Assembly (NCBI RefSeq): GCF_030542965.1
Contig: NZ_JAUAOA010000007.1
Span: forward strand, 1 to 64,000
From: Azotosporobacter soli
GTDB taxonomy: Bacteria; Bacillota; Negativicutes; SG130
DNA length: 64,000 nucleotides
Reading direction: 5' to 3'
The translations under genes were made by a program, and so were the position numbers. Of this stretch, positions 33,310 through 42,022 are shown one piece after another. A model generated the notes under the pieces. It was given only the letters and a program-made list of their open reading frames with translations, did not search any database and was not told the DNA's origin. How positions within the stretch are numbered: the stretch's first letter is position 1; each line of letters begins with the position of its first letter.

Positions 33310-33603
33310 CTACCCCTTCCCAATAAACCGTTTATCCAACTGGTAGATATAGGAAAGCACTTCAGCCACCGCCTGATAGAGCTCCGGGGGGATTTCGCGA
33401 TCGAGTTCCAGTGCCATCAGCATACTGGTCAGCGTCTTATTTTGATATACCGGGACGGCATTCTTACGCGCTGCAGCCAAAATCTGATCCGCAATGTAGC
33501 CTGCACCCTTCGCTACGATGCGCGGCGCCCGGTCATCATTTACACTGTAGCGAAGCGCTACCGCCTTCCTATTGATATCCGGCCGTTCTTCTTCCTCCGC
33601 CAT
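33310..33603 (-). CDS. FlhB C-terminal domain-like protein (FhlB/YlqH)
   Basis: 97 residues like the cytoplasmic domain of FlhB: KAVALRYSVNDDRAPRIVAKGAGYIADQI, then ARKNAVPVYQNKTLTSMLMALELDREIPPELYQAVAEVL. The autocleavage motif NPTH is absent, as in other stand-alone copies. Found by itself next to rnhB in many Firmicutes; role unclear, possibly substrate handling in flagellar export. Confidence 0.85.
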   Translation of the reverse strand: MAEEEERPDINRKAVALRYSVNDDRAPRIVAKGAGYIADQILAAARKNAVPVYQNKTLTSMLMALELDREIPPELYQAVAEVLSYIYQLDKRFIGKG

Positions 33604-33606
33604 GTA

Positions 33607-34395
33607 CTAATCACCTTCTTTTGCCAGCATCGATTTAACCGGCTCAAAACTACATCGATGAATCGGACAGGGCCCATATTCACGAATAGCGGCCATATGC
33701 TCCGGTGTGCCGTACCCCTTATGTTTGGCAAAGCCATATTCCGGATATTGAAGATCGGCCTTTAGCATCAGACGGTCCCGTTCCACTTTTGCAATGATGG
33801 AAGCAGCTGCGATGGAAGCGCTGCGCGCATCGCCGCCAATAATCGACTCATTGGGAAACGTCAAATCTGGCAGCGGCACAGCATCGATCAAAACGCCATC
33901 CGCCTGCGGCTTTAGAGCGCGGACCGCTTGGTACATGCCTTGAATGGTCGCTTGATAAATATTCAGCGTATCAATCATCTCAATACCGATCACGATGCTG
34001 CTGACGGCAATTGCTTTTTCCTTCACCTGATCATACAATCGCTCGCGTTGTTGTGCAGACAATTTTTTTGAATCGTTCAGCATCATCAATCGGCAGTCCT
34101 GCGGTAAAATAACCGCTGCAACGACTAAAGGTCCGGCTAGTGGGCCGCGCCCGGCTTCGTCCATACCGGCGATCAGGCAGCAGCCCGCTTCCTTTAGTTT
34201 CCTTTCATAAGAAAACATCGCCTCTAAACGCTCCATTTCTTCGCGTTCCTTCGCCTGACGTTTTTGCCATTGCTGCAGCAATTTTATCACAGAAGCTCTG
34301 GAGTCTTGCTCTAGGCTTGTCAATTCTTCAAGCGAGAATTCCGCGGCCTCAAGGCGTTGGCGAATTTGAGGTATCGTCAGTTTTGCAGCGTCCAA
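33607..34395 (-). CDS. rnhB: Ribonuclease HII
   Basis: 262 residues. The catalytic DEDD set is visible in AGMDEAGRGPLAGP, the following VIGIE, VLIDAVPLPD and GDARSASIAAASIIAKV. It removes RNA from RNA-DNA hybrids and single ribonucleotides from DNA. A helical N-terminal extension of about 70 residues is present, as in Bacillus RnhB. TTG start at 34395 with aaggaggaattaat upstream. Confidence 0.95.
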   Translation of the reverse strand: MDAAKLTIPQIRQRLEAAEFSLEELTSLEQDSRASVIKLLQQWQKRQAKEREEMERLEAMFSYERKLKEAGCCLIAGMDEAGRGPLAGPLVVAAVILPQDCRLMMLNDSKKLSAQQRERLYDQVKEKAIAVSSIVIGIEMIDTLNIYQATIQGMYQAVRALKPQADGVLIDAVPLPDLTFPNESIIGGDARSASIAAASIIAKVERDRLMLKADLQYPEYGFAKHKGYGTPEHMAAIREYGPCPIHRCSFEPVKSMLAKEGD

Positions 34396-34463
34396 ATTAA
34401 TTCCTCCTTAACTTCTACCTAGTGATATTCTTGAAAATACCGTCAATCCCTGTTGGTAGATAG

Positions 34464-34493
34464 AAAAAAACCGGCGAACATTGCTGTCGCCGG
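34464..34493 (-). terminator. Terminator after rbgA
   Basis: ccggcga (34471-34477) and tcgccgg (34487-34493) form a 7-bp stem; seven Ts follow on the minus strand, right after the rbgA stop. Confidence 0.85.
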
Positions 34494-34499
34494 GATTTT

Positions 34500-35360
34500 T
34501 TATTCGGTCGGATAATCGAGCGTAAACGCGCCCAGCTTTCCGCCACGAAATTCATTGAGAATCAAGCGCATGGCCTTTTCACAGTCAACTACACCGCCAC
34601 TACGCAGACAGCCGCGTTTTGCGCCGATCCGTTCAAGCAAATGAACATTTTCTTCCGGCAGAGGCAAGTCAAGACGATAGCGTTCGATCAAGCGTTCTTC
34701 ATAACGCGGTCTAAGCAAAGCCAAAAACTGAACAATCGCCTGCTCCAAATCATAGACCTCATCCTTAATTGCGCCGGTCATCGCCAGTTTCAAAGCGACT
34801 TCCGGATCCTCAAACTTAGGCCAAAGTACGCCCGGCGTATCCAACAATTCCAAGTTTCGTCCGATCTTGATCCATTGTTTACCGCGCGTAACGCCAGGTC
34901 TGTCCGCCGTGCGCACAGTATGCGTACCCAGCAAGCAATTGATCAGAGACGATTTGCCGACGTTCGGAATGCCGAGAATCATTGCGCGCACCGCACGCGG
35001 CCGGATACCTTTAGCGACCAGCTTGGCAATCGTTTCACTGCCGGCCTGTTCTAAAAGTGAAACCAGCGTCTTTGCACCTTTGCCTCCGGTGGCTTCGAGC
35101 GGAATGGCCTTGACCCCTTGCGCCTTGAAGTGATCCATCCAGGCTTTTGTCCAACTAGGTTCTGCCAGGTCAGCCTTATTTAGCGCTACGATGCGCGGTT
35201 TACCCTCCAGTACGTCATTGATCATGGGATTGGCGCTACTGTAAGGTATCCTTGCGTCAAGGAGTTCCACGACCACATCGACTAGCTTTAAATGTTCGCG
35301 AATCGTGCGATGGGCTTTGGCCATATGGCCGGGAAACCAATTGATATGCATTTGTTCCAT
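34500..35360 (-). CDS. rbgA: Ribosome biogenesis GTPase RbgA (YlqF)
   Basis: 286 residues. Circularly permuted GTPase: G4 NKAD (about 58-61) comes before G1 GIPNVGKSS (about 131-139) and G3 DTPG. C-terminal ANTAR-like helical domain binds rRNA. Needed for late 50S assembly. Next to lepB and rplS, the usual Firmicutes order. Confidence 0.95.
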   Translation of the reverse strand: MEQMHINWFPGHMAKAHRTIREHLKLVDVVVELLDARIPYSSANPMINDVLEGKPRIVALNKADLAEPSWTKAWMDHFKAQGVKAIPLEATGGKGAKTLVSLLEQAGSETIAKLVAKGIRPRAVRAMILGIPNVGKSSLINCLLGTHTVRTADRPGVTRGKQWIKIGRNLELLDTPGVLWPKFEDPEVALKLAMTGAIKDEVYDLEQAIVQFLALLRPRYEERLIERYRLDLPLPEENVHLLERIGAKRGCLRSGGVVDCEKAMRLILNEFRGGKLGAFTLDYPTE

Positions 35361-35373
35361 ACTATTATCTCAC

Positions 35374-35901
35374 TCAAGGCAAAGTCTTCAATTGATCAAA
35401 TGGCCAGAATACCAACATGGCTTTCCCTTTAATCAAATCACGGGATACAAATCCGACATCCCTGAACCGGCTGTCTTCGGAATTGTTGCGATTATCTCCC
35501 ATGACGAAAATCGTGCCCTCCGGCACGGTGACTAACGGATAAGAACCACGGGTCTTTTCCAGGATATATGTCTCATTCTGGAGCTGGCCGTTGAGAAATA
35601 CTTTGCCATCCTTTATTTCTATGGTATCGCCAGGTACGCCGATAACACGCTTAATGAAATCGCGGCTCGTATCCCGAGGATATTGAAAGACCAATACATC
35701 GCCCCGCTCGGGCGCCTTAAATCGATAGATAAACTTATTGACAACCAAACGTTCGGCATTAAGCAGCGTTGGTCGCATCGAAGGGCCTTCTACCATGTAC
35801 AATTCGACAATGAAATAACGGATAAAGAAGGCTAAAACCACAGCAACCAGGATCGAAACGATCCAATCCTTTATTTCTTGATTCCAATCAGTGGTCGACA
35901 C
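35374..35901 (-). CDS. lepB: Signal peptidase I
   Basis: 175 residues from the GTG at 35901, chosen because aggaggg lies 6 nt upstream; a TTG at 35919 sits inside that site. One membrane helix (about 12-33), catalytic Ser41 in VEGPSMRPTL, Lys84 in RDFIKRVIGVPGD, and the C-terminal GDNRNNSEDSR box. Short, Gram-positive-like form with a single N-terminal anchor. Confidence 0.94.
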   Translation of the reverse strand: MSTTDWNQEIKDWIVSILVAVVLAFFIRYFIVELYMVEGPSMRPTLLNAERLVVNKFIYRFKAPERGDVLVFQYPRDTSRDFIKRVIGVPGDTIEIKDGKVFLNGQLQNETYILEKTRGSYPLVTVPEGTIFVMGDNRNNSEDSRFRDVGFVSRDLIKGKAMLVFWPFDQLKTLP

Positions 35902-35928
35902 AGAAATCCCTCCTGCCAAATGAAGAAA

Positions 35929-35948
35929 AGGGACTGAAAACAGTCCCT
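35929..35948 (-). terminator. Terminator between rplS and lepB
   Basis: agggactg and cagtccct form an 8-bp stem with an aaaa loop, followed by a TTTTCTT tract on the minus strand. It lies about 28 bp before the lepB start, so lepB expression may rely on partial read-through. Confidence 0.75.
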
Positions 35949-35954
35949 AATGTC

Positions 35955-36296
35955 CTAGCGTTTTTCTCTAATACGAGCTGCTTTACCGGTGAGGTTACGC
36001 AGATAGTAGAGTTTTGCTCTGCGGACGATACCGCGACGCATGACTTCAATCTTTTCCAAGCGAGGGGAATGTACTGCGAAAGTACGTTCAACGCCGACGT
36101 TGTAAGAGATACGTCTTACGGTGAAGTTTTCACGTACGCCGCCGCTCTTGCGGGTGATGACCAGACCTTCGAATACCTGGATACGCTCACGAGTACCCTC
36201 GACAACCTTTACGTGTACACGTACGGTGTCTCCCGGACGAAAATCAGGAATGTCCTTGCGAAGCTGTTCTTGTTCTAAGGCTTGAATAATGTTCAT
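35955..36296 (-). CDS. rplS: Ribosomal protein bL19
   Basis: 113 residues, full length. [25 protein letters not shown] and [18 protein letters not shown] are the classic L19 signatures. It sits at the 30S-50S interface. Own consensus promoter upstream with a leader of about 65 nt. Confidence 0.97.
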   Translation of the reverse strand: MNIIQALEQEQLRKDIPDFRPGDTVRVHVKVVEGTRERIQVFEGLVITRKSGGVRENFTVRRISYNVGVERTFAVHSPRLEKIEVMRRGIVRRAKLYYLRNLTGKAARIREKR

Positions 36297-36363
36297 TATG
36301 AAATCCCCCTTAATCTAGACGTTCTTACCTTATGGCAGCGGACCGCCCGTTTTATGCTTTTGA

Positions 36364-36392
36364 ATTATAACACATCTGTCCTGCGCTGACAA
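36364..36392 (-). promoter_or_regulatory. Promoter of rplS
   Basis: Minus strand -35 TTGTCA (36387-36392) and -10 TATAAT (36364-36369) with 17-bp spacing. The leader (about 36297-36357) holds a GC-rich gggcggtccgctgcc element, which may be an L19 autoregulatory leader of the type known in Firmicutes; this is not certain. Confidence 0.75.
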
Positions 36393-36406
36393 GGATTAGT
36401 TATGTT

Positions 36407-36985
36407 TTACGCCTTTGTCCACCAAGACTCTCCGAGCAAACGGTCAAGAATAATCGCCACAGCGGCTCGAACCGGCAAATGATTATAATCCGATGGTCCG
36501 TAAATCGGCTCTAGGATGCTGTCGAAGGCCGCCATCGTTTCCTTCTCTATTCCCCAACCAGTTCCGAAGAGCAACAGTACCGGCTCATCGCCTTGACTGA
36601 TCTGTTCGCGTACCTTGGCATAGGAAACGGTATTGGGAAAGATTCGCGCATCAGTCGTAACAACACGCGGACGTTTTCCCTCACGCTTCTCAATTTCGGC
36701 AATCGTCGACTCAATGCTGGCCGCGACCTCCACCACTCGGAATGCTTCCTGGCGATCCGGATTATACTGCGCGCCGCCGCCCTGCTGCCAATGTTCCATG
36801 ATTTCGTTCGCTAACTGTGCCTGCGCTTCATGCGGATGAATCAGGAAATAGGTCGCAATGCCGTACGTTCGCGTTGTCCGTGCTATATCATGAATATCAA
36901 AATTAGTAATCGCGGTCGCGACCACCTGTTCATGTTTATTATAGATTGGATAATGAACCAATCCCACATATACATTAGCTGCCAC
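36407..36985 (-). CDS. SPOUT-like RNA methyltransferase (Methyltrn_RNA_4 family)
   Basis: 192 residues. [32 protein letters not shown] at the N-terminus and [13 protein letters not shown] with [27 protein letters not shown] at the C-terminus match the predicted SAM-dependent RNA methyltransferases often encoded beside trmD. Target not known. GTG start at 36985, inside the trmD end (overlap 11 bp). Confidence 0.8.
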   Translation of the reverse strand: MAANVYVGLVHYPIYNKHEQVVATAITNFDIHDIARTTRTYGIATYFLIHPHEAQAQLANEIMEHWQQGGGAQYNPDRQEAFRVVEVAASIESTIAEIEKREGKRPRVVTTDARIFPNTVSYAKVREQISQGDEPVLLLFGTGWGIEKETMAAFDSILEPIYGPSDYNHLPVRAAVAIILDRLLGESWWTKA

Positions 36986-37733
36986 TTACATCGGCCTGCC
37001 TTTCCGCCTTGATTTCCGTTAACAGCTTGGCATCTTCCTTGGAGAGTTCACGGCCGGCCAACAGATCCGGTCGCCTCTCCAATGTATTTTTCAAGGATTG
37101 TTTGCGCCGCCAGCGATCAATCTTGGCATGATCGCCGGACACCAACACCTCCGGGACTTCCAAGCCTTCAAACTCGCGCGGCCTTGTATACTGCGGATGC
37201 TCGAGCAGTCCTTCATAAAAAGAATCATGCGGCGCGGAGCTACTCGAGCCCAGAACGCCCGGCAGCATGCGCGCCACAGCATCCGTAAGCACCATCGCCG
37301 GTAATTCGCCTCCGGTAAGCACATAATCTCCAATCGATACCACTTCATCAACCAGATGGGTACGTACACGTTCATCGACGCCTTCATAATGGCCGCAAAG
37401 CAAGATTAGCTGTTCATATGCAGCCAGTTCCTTCACCTTATCCTGCGTCAACGCTGTGCCGCCGGGGCACAGCAAAACGATTCGCCGGCGCAAAAAAGAC
37501 TTCTGTTCCGTAACATAAGCCACCGCTCGAAATAACGGTTCCGGTTTCATAACCATGCCTGCGCCGCCGCCGAACGGATAATCGTCGACGATTTTGTGTT
37601 TATCAAAGGCAAAGTCACGCGGGTTCGTGATGCCAATTGACAACAATTCGGCATCTTTCGCCCGCTTGATAATACTGTGTCCAAACGGCCCATCAAACAT
37701 TTCCGGAAATAGCGAGATGATATCAACTCGCAT
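36975..37733 (-). CDS. trmD: tRNA (guanine37-N1)-methyltransferase TrmD
   Basis: 252 residues from the ATG at 37733, just after the rimM stop. [13 protein letters not shown] start, [12 protein letters not shown], the knotted SAM site [12 protein letters not shown] and [14 protein letters not shown] are all present. Methylates G37 next to the anticodon, preventing frameshifts. Confidence 0.96.
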   Translation of the reverse strand: MRVDIISLFPEMFDGPFGHSIIKRAKDAELLSIGITNPRDFAFDKHKIVDDYPFGGGAGMVMKPEPLFRAVAYVTEQKSFLRRRIVLLCPGGTALTQDKVKELAAYEQLILLCGHYEGVDERVRTHLVDEVVSIGDYVLTGGELPAMVLTDAVARMLPGVLGSSSSAPHDSFYEGLLEHPQYTRPREFEGLEVPEVLVSGDHAKIDRWRRKQSLKNTLERRPDLLAGRELSKEDAKLLTEIKAERQADVSGS

Positions 37734-37735
37734 CG

Positions 37736-38236
37736 CTAATCCCATTCTTCCTGCAGTTCAACCGTCATCCTGCCTGCCGACAGATCGATCTTATGAACCA
37801 CTTGCTTTAGCGCTGGGACTAAGAGAGGCTGCTCCGCCTCACGTTCAACCACATAAACATCGTTGCTGCCGGTGTGCAGGACTTCACTGATCTTACCCAA
37901 GCGAGCTCCAGATAGATCATACACTTCCAATCCAACAATATCAAAAATGTAATAGCGGCCATCCGGTAACGGCATCAAATCTTTCTTATCAATGGAAATC
38001 AATTTATTCTTCAAGAGTTCCACCTGATCGCGATCATCCAGGCCGTCAAACTTAAGAATAACAAATTGTTTGTGATAGCGAACGCGCGAAATGGTTAGAG
38101 TGGATCCCTCTCCTACATATACGGTTTTCAAACGCTCGAAACGTTCAGGAAAGTCGGTCTGGGGCGTGACTCTGACTTCTCCTTTTACGCCATGCGGTGC
38201 GCCGATTTGTCCAACGATGATTCGCTCTTTTTTCAT
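37736..38236 (-). CDS. rimM: 16S rRNA maturation factor RimM
   Basis: 166 residues. N-terminal beta-barrel ([18 protein letters not shown]) and C-terminal PRC-barrel ([36 protein letters not shown]). It binds ribosomal protein S19 and helps 30S head maturation. The ATG at 38236 directly follows a GTG at 38239; no strong site is visible, suggesting coupling with ylqD. Confidence 0.93.
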   Translation of the reverse strand: MKKERIIVGQIGAPHGVKGEVRVTPQTDFPERFERLKTVYVGEGSTLTISRVRYHKQFVILKFDGLDDRDQVELLKNKLISIDKKDLMPLPDGRYYIFDIVGLEVYDLSGARLGKISEVLHTGSNDVYVVEREAEQPLLVPALKQVVHKIDLSAGRMTVELQEEWD

Positions 38237-38240
38237 CACA

Positions 38241-38648
38241 TTAAGACCGCAGCGCTACGACCTTGCCGTCTTCCAGGAGAATTTCCGTAGCCATATATTT
38301 GTGCAGATCATCGCCCACCTTGACCGTCACAATTTGTTCGAGCGTTCCTTGAACGATTTCAGATCCGATTTCAAGTTCAGCCGTATCTTTAAGTTTATCC
38401 GTCATATGCTGTTTGAATTCTAGACGTTTTTGTTTTTCGCCCTCGATTTGCTGGCGCAACGAAATTAAGCCCTGCGCATCCATTTTCGCCTGTTCCGACA
38501 AAACACGCTTCGCATGGAATTCGATTTGCTGCAACTCCATATCCGCTTTTTTCAGCCCGTCTTGGATTTCAGCCGCCATCGTCTTTTTCAATTCTTCCGT
38601 CACGCGCGCCTTAATCGTCACCGGACATTTTAATGTAATGCTATCCAT
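38241..38648 (-). CDS. YlqD-family protein
   Basis: 135 residues from the ATG at 38648 (aaggtgg upstream). Begins MDSITLKCPVTIKARVTEELK, then a coiled coil (about 20-95) and a beta-rich end (GTLEQIVTVKVGDDLHKYMATEILLEDGKVVALRS). Conserved between khpA and rimM in Firmicutes; function unknown. Confidence 0.85.
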   Translation of the reverse strand: MDSITLKCPVTIKARVTEELKKTMAAEIQDGLKKADMELQQIEFHAKRVLSEQAKMDAQGLISLRQQIEGEKQKRLEFKQHMTDKLKDTAELEIGSEIVQGTLEQIVTVKVGDDLHKYMATEILLEDGKVVALRS

Positions 38649-38674
38649 TGTTCTTCCACCTTTCGCCGTGTGCT

Positions 38675-38711
38675 GCAAAAGGTTCACCAGCAATGCCGAT
38701 GAACCTTTTGC
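38675..38711 (-). other. 12-bp intercistronic hairpin between khpA and ylqD
   Basis: gcaaaaggttca (38675-38686) and tgaaccttttgc (38700-38711) pair perfectly around a 13-nt loop. No T tract follows, so it is more likely an mRNA processing or stability element than a terminator. Confidence 0.6.
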
Positions 38712-38738
38712 GTCTTAGATATTCATTTACAAAGTCGC

Positions 38739-38966
38739 TTAGAGAATCTCGACTGTCACTTTTTTGCGCTTCTTCGTAGCCCCAGCCTTCACGACGGTAC
38801 GGATCGCCTTGGCAATACGCCCCTGCTTTCCAATGACCTTACCCATGTCATCCGGCGCTACACGCAGTTCGTATACAGAGATGTTCTCATCATTCAACTC
38901 GGTAACACTGACCTGATCAGGGTTTTTGACTAGCGATTTGGCGATAATTCCCACGAGTTCTTTCAT
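38739..38966 (-). CDS. khpA: KH-domain RNA-binding protein KhpA
   Basis: 75 residues, a single KH domain with the VIGKQGRIAKAIRTVVKA (GxxG) loop. Forms a dimer with KhpB in other Firmicutes and influences cell-wall and sRNA biology. 20 bp after rpsP, standard operon order. Confidence 0.93.
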   Translation of the reverse strand: MKELVGIIAKSLVKNPDQVSVTELNDENISVYELRVAPDDMGKVIGKQGRIAKAIRTVVKAGATKKRKKVTVEIL

Positions 38967-38986
38967 GTTGATTACGCCCCTCTTGA

Positions 38987-39259
38987 TTACTTAGAACGCT
39001 TCATCTCGTCCCATTTTGTCATGATGCCAGCCTTACTGAACAGTGCTCGTACAGTATCGGTGGGTTGAGCACCTTTCTGCATCCAGCTGATGGCCTTTTC
39101 TTCGTCAAGCTTAACGATAGCCGGTTCCACAGTCGAGTCGTAATGGCCAATGTTTTCGATGAAACGACCATCACGAGGAAAACGGGAATCAGCAACAACT
39201 ACACGGTAGAAAGGACTTTTCTTAGCGCCCATGCGCTTCAAACGGATTTTTACAGCCAC
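38987..39259 (-). CDS. rpsP: Ribosomal protein bS16
   Basis: 90 residues from the GTG at 39259 ([11 protein letters not shown]), with aaaggaggtg 6 nt upstream; a GTG at 39268 overlaps that site and is rejected. Signatures [23 protein letters not shown] and ENIGHYDS are clear. 35 bp after ffh. Confidence 0.96.
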   Translation of the reverse strand: MAVKIRLKRMGAKKSPFYRVVVADSRFPRDGRFIENIGHYDSTVEPAIVKLDEEKAISWMQKGAQPTDTVRALFSKAGIMTKWDEMKRSK

Positions 39260-39294
39260 ATTTTTCACCTCCTTTAAAGGATATCGTTGAAAAT

Positions 39295-40644
39295 CTATTG
39301 CATGAACGGCAATTTCATTCCGCCAAGGAACTTGCGACCGCTCTTTTGCATATCTTTGAATCGTTTCATCATCTTGCGCGCTTCTTCAAACTGCTTGAGC
39401 AGTTTATTCACTTCCTGAATGCGCGTACCGCTACCGATGGCAATCCTTTTACGCCGACTGCCATTAATGATGCTAGGGTTAAGTCTTTCCTTACGCGTCA
39501 TCGAACGTATGATCGCTTCGACTCGGGCCACTTCTTTCTCGTCGATCTTGACATCCTTCATCTGCTTTAGGTTGCCCATACCAGGCAACATGCCGAGAAG
39601 ATCCTCAAGCGGGCCCAATTTCTTGACCTGCTGCATCTGTTCCAAAAAGTCATCGAGATTGAAGTCGTCCTTGCGCATCTTGCGCTCCATTGCTTTCGCC
39701 TGCTCGAGATCAAACGCGCTCTCCGCTTTTTCAATCAAGCTGAGCACATCGCCCATTCCGAGAATACGCGATGCCATTCGGTCGGGATGAAACGGCTCAA
39801 GCGCCTCCAATTTTTCACCCATACCAACATATTTTATCGGACACCCGGTAACCGCTTTAATGGATAAAGCGGCGCCGCCTCTTGCATCACCGTCAAGTTT
39901 TGTAAGAATGACGCCATCCAATCCAAGGTCGGCATTGAATGACTCCGCGACGTTCACCGCATCCTGTCCTGTCATCGCATCGACGACCAGTAAGATCTCA
40001 TGCGGCTTCACAGTCGCTTTTACCCGTTTCAGTTCACCCATCAATTCTTCATTGATATGCAGGCGACCGGCGGTGTCAATAATCACGACGTCTCTCGCAT
40101 GGGTCTGCGCATATTCCATCGCCTGCTCGGCAATCTCAACCGGATTCAGGTTGTTCTCCAGCGTAAAAACAGGCAAATCCAGTTGCTCGCCAAGAACCTG
40201 AAGCTGCTTGATAGCGGCCGGACGGTACACATCGGCTGCGACCAAGAGCGGACGTTTGCTTTGTTTCTTGAGTTGATAAGCCAGTTTTCCGGCTGTCGTC
40301 GTCTTGCCGGCGCCTTGCAAACCAACCAGCATCACGACCGTCGGCGGCCGCGAAGAAATCGTCAGACGGCTTTGCGTCCCGCCCATCAGCGCGGTCAGTT
40401 CATCGTTGACGATCTTGATCACAAACTGTGCCGGGGTCAAACTGCTCAGCACTTCTTGCCCAATTGCACGTTCCTTGACTTTGGCAACGAAGTCCTTGAC
40501 CACTTTAAAGTTAACGTCAGCTTCAAGCAAAGCCATCCGGACCTCGCGTAATGCTTCGGTTACGTCTTGTTCTGTTAATTTGCCGCGTCCACGCAGCTTT
40601 TTAAACGTCTGTTGCAGTTTATCGGCTAAGCCTTCAAAAACCAT
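39295..40644 (-). CDS. ffh: Signal recognition particle protein Ffh
   Basis: 449 residues: N domain, GTPase with [37 protein letters not shown], and the Met-rich M domain with the RNA-binding [16 protein letters not shown]. Targets membrane proteins with FtsY. It starts 2 bp after ylxM. Confidence 0.97.
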   Translation of the reverse strand: MVFEGLADKLQQTFKKLRGRGKLTEQDVTEALREVRMALLEADVNFKVVKDFVAKVKERAIGQEVLSSLTPAQFVIKIVNDELTALMGGTQSRLTISSRPPTVVMLVGLQGAGKTTTAGKLAYQLKKQSKRPLLVAADVYRPAAIKQLQVLGEQLDLPVFTLENNLNPVEIAEQAMEYAQTHARDVVIIDTAGRLHINEELMGELKRVKATVKPHEILLVVDAMTGQDAVNVAESFNADLGLDGVILTKLDGDARGGAALSIKAVTGCPIKYVGMGEKLEALEPFHPDRMASRILGMGDVLSLIEKAESAFDLEQAKAMERKMRKDDFNLDDFLEQMQQVKKLGPLEDLLGMLPGMGNLKQMKDVKIDEKEVARVEAIIRSMTRKERLNPSIINGSRRKRIAIGSGTRIQEVNKLLKQFEEARKMMKRFKDMQKSGRKFLGGMKLPFMQ

Positions 40645-40646
40645 GA

Positions 40647-41006
40647 CTACACCTCATCCGGTAATTCTAGCAATTTTTGTATCCGCTTGGCCGCTTCTAT
40701 GATCCGTCCATCCGTCTTCAGCGCTTCGGGAAGATCCGCCAGCAGTGAAGCCGTTTGTTGCAACAGTGCCAACTGGCGCTGCTGCCGATTCACAAGACCA
40801 AGTTTATCTTCATATTCCTGCAATTGCAGTTCGGAACGTTTCAGCATATCATGCACCGCTTGGCGCGAGACATTCAACTGCTCGGCAATCTCACCTAACG
40901 ACAAATCCTGATCATAATGAAGTTCCAGGCAAAGTTGCTGACGCTCCGTCAATAACGATCCATAGGCATCGACCAGTTTTCCCAGCCACAATATTCTTTC
41001 CAACAT
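40647..41006 (-). CDS. ylxM: YlxM/p13-like SRP-associated protein
   Basis: 119 residues from the ATG at 41006 (aggagg 7 nt upstream). Winged-helix resembling sigma region 4: TERQQLCLELHYDQDLSLGEIAEQLNVSRQAVHDMLKRSE. It binds SRP in streptococci and stimulates Ffh. First gene of the ffh operon behind a perfect consensus promoter. Confidence 0.93.
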   Translation of the reverse strand: MLERILWLGKLVDAYGSLLTERQQLCLELHYDQDLSLGEIAEQLNVSRQAVHDMLKRSELQLQEYEDKLGLVNRQQRQLALLQQTASLLADLPEALKTDGRIIEAAKRIQKLLELPDEV

Positions 41007-41047
41007 CTTCGATCCTCCTGACAAGGAGAAAACCTTTACCGTTAGCT

Positions 41048-41076
41048 ATTATAGCCCGCCCGTTAAACCTTGTCAA
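41048..41076 (-). promoter_or_regulatory. Perfect consensus sigma-A promoter of ylxM-ffh-rpsP
   Basis: Minus strand -35 TTGACA (41071-41076), 17 bp, -10 TATAAT (41048-41053). It lies between ftsY and ylxM, so the SRP-ribosomal operon has its own strong start. Confidence 0.85.
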
Positions 41077-41082
41077 GCATTT

Positions 41083-42000
41083 TTACTTGTCACCAAACAA
41101 AGCTCGAGAAAACTCTTTTGGATCAAACGGCCGTAGATCAGCGGCCGCTTCGCCGACACCGATCCATTTGACCGGCACATTTAATTCATTCTTGATTGCC
41201 ACAACAACGCCGCCTTTGGCTGTCCCATCGAGTTTTGTCAGAACAACTCCGCTCAGCTGCACCGCTTCGCCAAAAATCTTCGCCTGATTGACCGCATTCT
41301 GCCCGGTCGTCGCATCGAGCACCAATAATGTCTCATGCGGCGCAGACGGAATTTCACGCCCGATTACGCGATTGATCTTTTTCAATTCTTCCATCAGGTT
41401 CGATTTGGTATGCAAGCGACCAGCGGTATCAATGATAAGTATATCAACGCCGCGCGCCTTAGCCGACTGGACTGCATCAAATGCGACGGCAGCCGGATCC
41501 GCTCCTTCGCTGTGCTTAATCAGCTCTGCTCCGGTTCGCTCGGCCCATATTTCCAATTGATCAATCGCTGCCGCGCGAAAAGTGTCCCCGGCTGCAAGCA
41601 TAACCTTTTGTCCAGCTTCGCTGTAATACTGTCCCAGTTTACCGATCGTCGTCGTCTTGCCTACGCCGTTGACGCCAACAACAATAATGACTGTCGGACC
41701 TTCGGCCGCGACATTGAGCATATTGCTTCCCGTTTCCAGCATGGCACTGATCTTCGCCTGTAAAAAGGGCTGTAAATCTTCCGGCGTATTGATTTCCTTT
41801 GCCTTGATCCCCTTGCGAATTTCCGTCATCAGAGTCACGGTCGTCTTAACGCCAACATCAGCCGATAACAATACCGCTTCGACATCGTCAAGAAATTCAT
41901 CGTCAATCGTCGCATAACCGACGACTAACTGCTCAATTTTTTCCGTAAAACTTTTCCGTGTTTTTTCCAGTCCACTTTTTAAGCGATCAAAAAATCCCAT
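41083..42000 (-). CDS. ftsY: SRP receptor FtsY
   Basis: 305 residues, short form without the long acidic A domain. GTPase motifs GVNGVGKTTTIGK, DTAGRLHTK and TKLDGTAKGG. Receives SRP-ribosome complexes at the membrane and interacts with SecYEG. 22 bp after smc. Confidence 0.96.
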   Translation of the reverse strand: MGFFDRLKSGLEKTRKSFTEKIEQLVVGYATIDDEFLDDVEAVLLSADVGVKTTVTLMTEIRKGIKAKEINTPEDLQPFLQAKISAMLETGSNMLNVAAEGPTVIIVVGVNGVGKTTTIGKLGQYYSEAGQKVMLAAGDTFRAAAIDQLEIWAERTGAELIKHSEGADPAAVAFDAVQSAKARGVDILIIDTAGRLHTKSNLMEELKKINRVIGREIPSAPHETLLVLDATTGQNAVNQAKIFGEAVQLSGVVLTKLDGTAKGGVVVAIKNELNVPVKWIGVGEAAADLRPFDPKEFSRALFGDK

Positions 42001-42022
42001 TTGTGTTCCTCCATATTCATTA

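Noticed and set aside
34396-34463. Promoter for rnhB
   Set aside because: A TTGACG is present on the minus strand, but no -10 of adequate quality lies at 16-18 bp.
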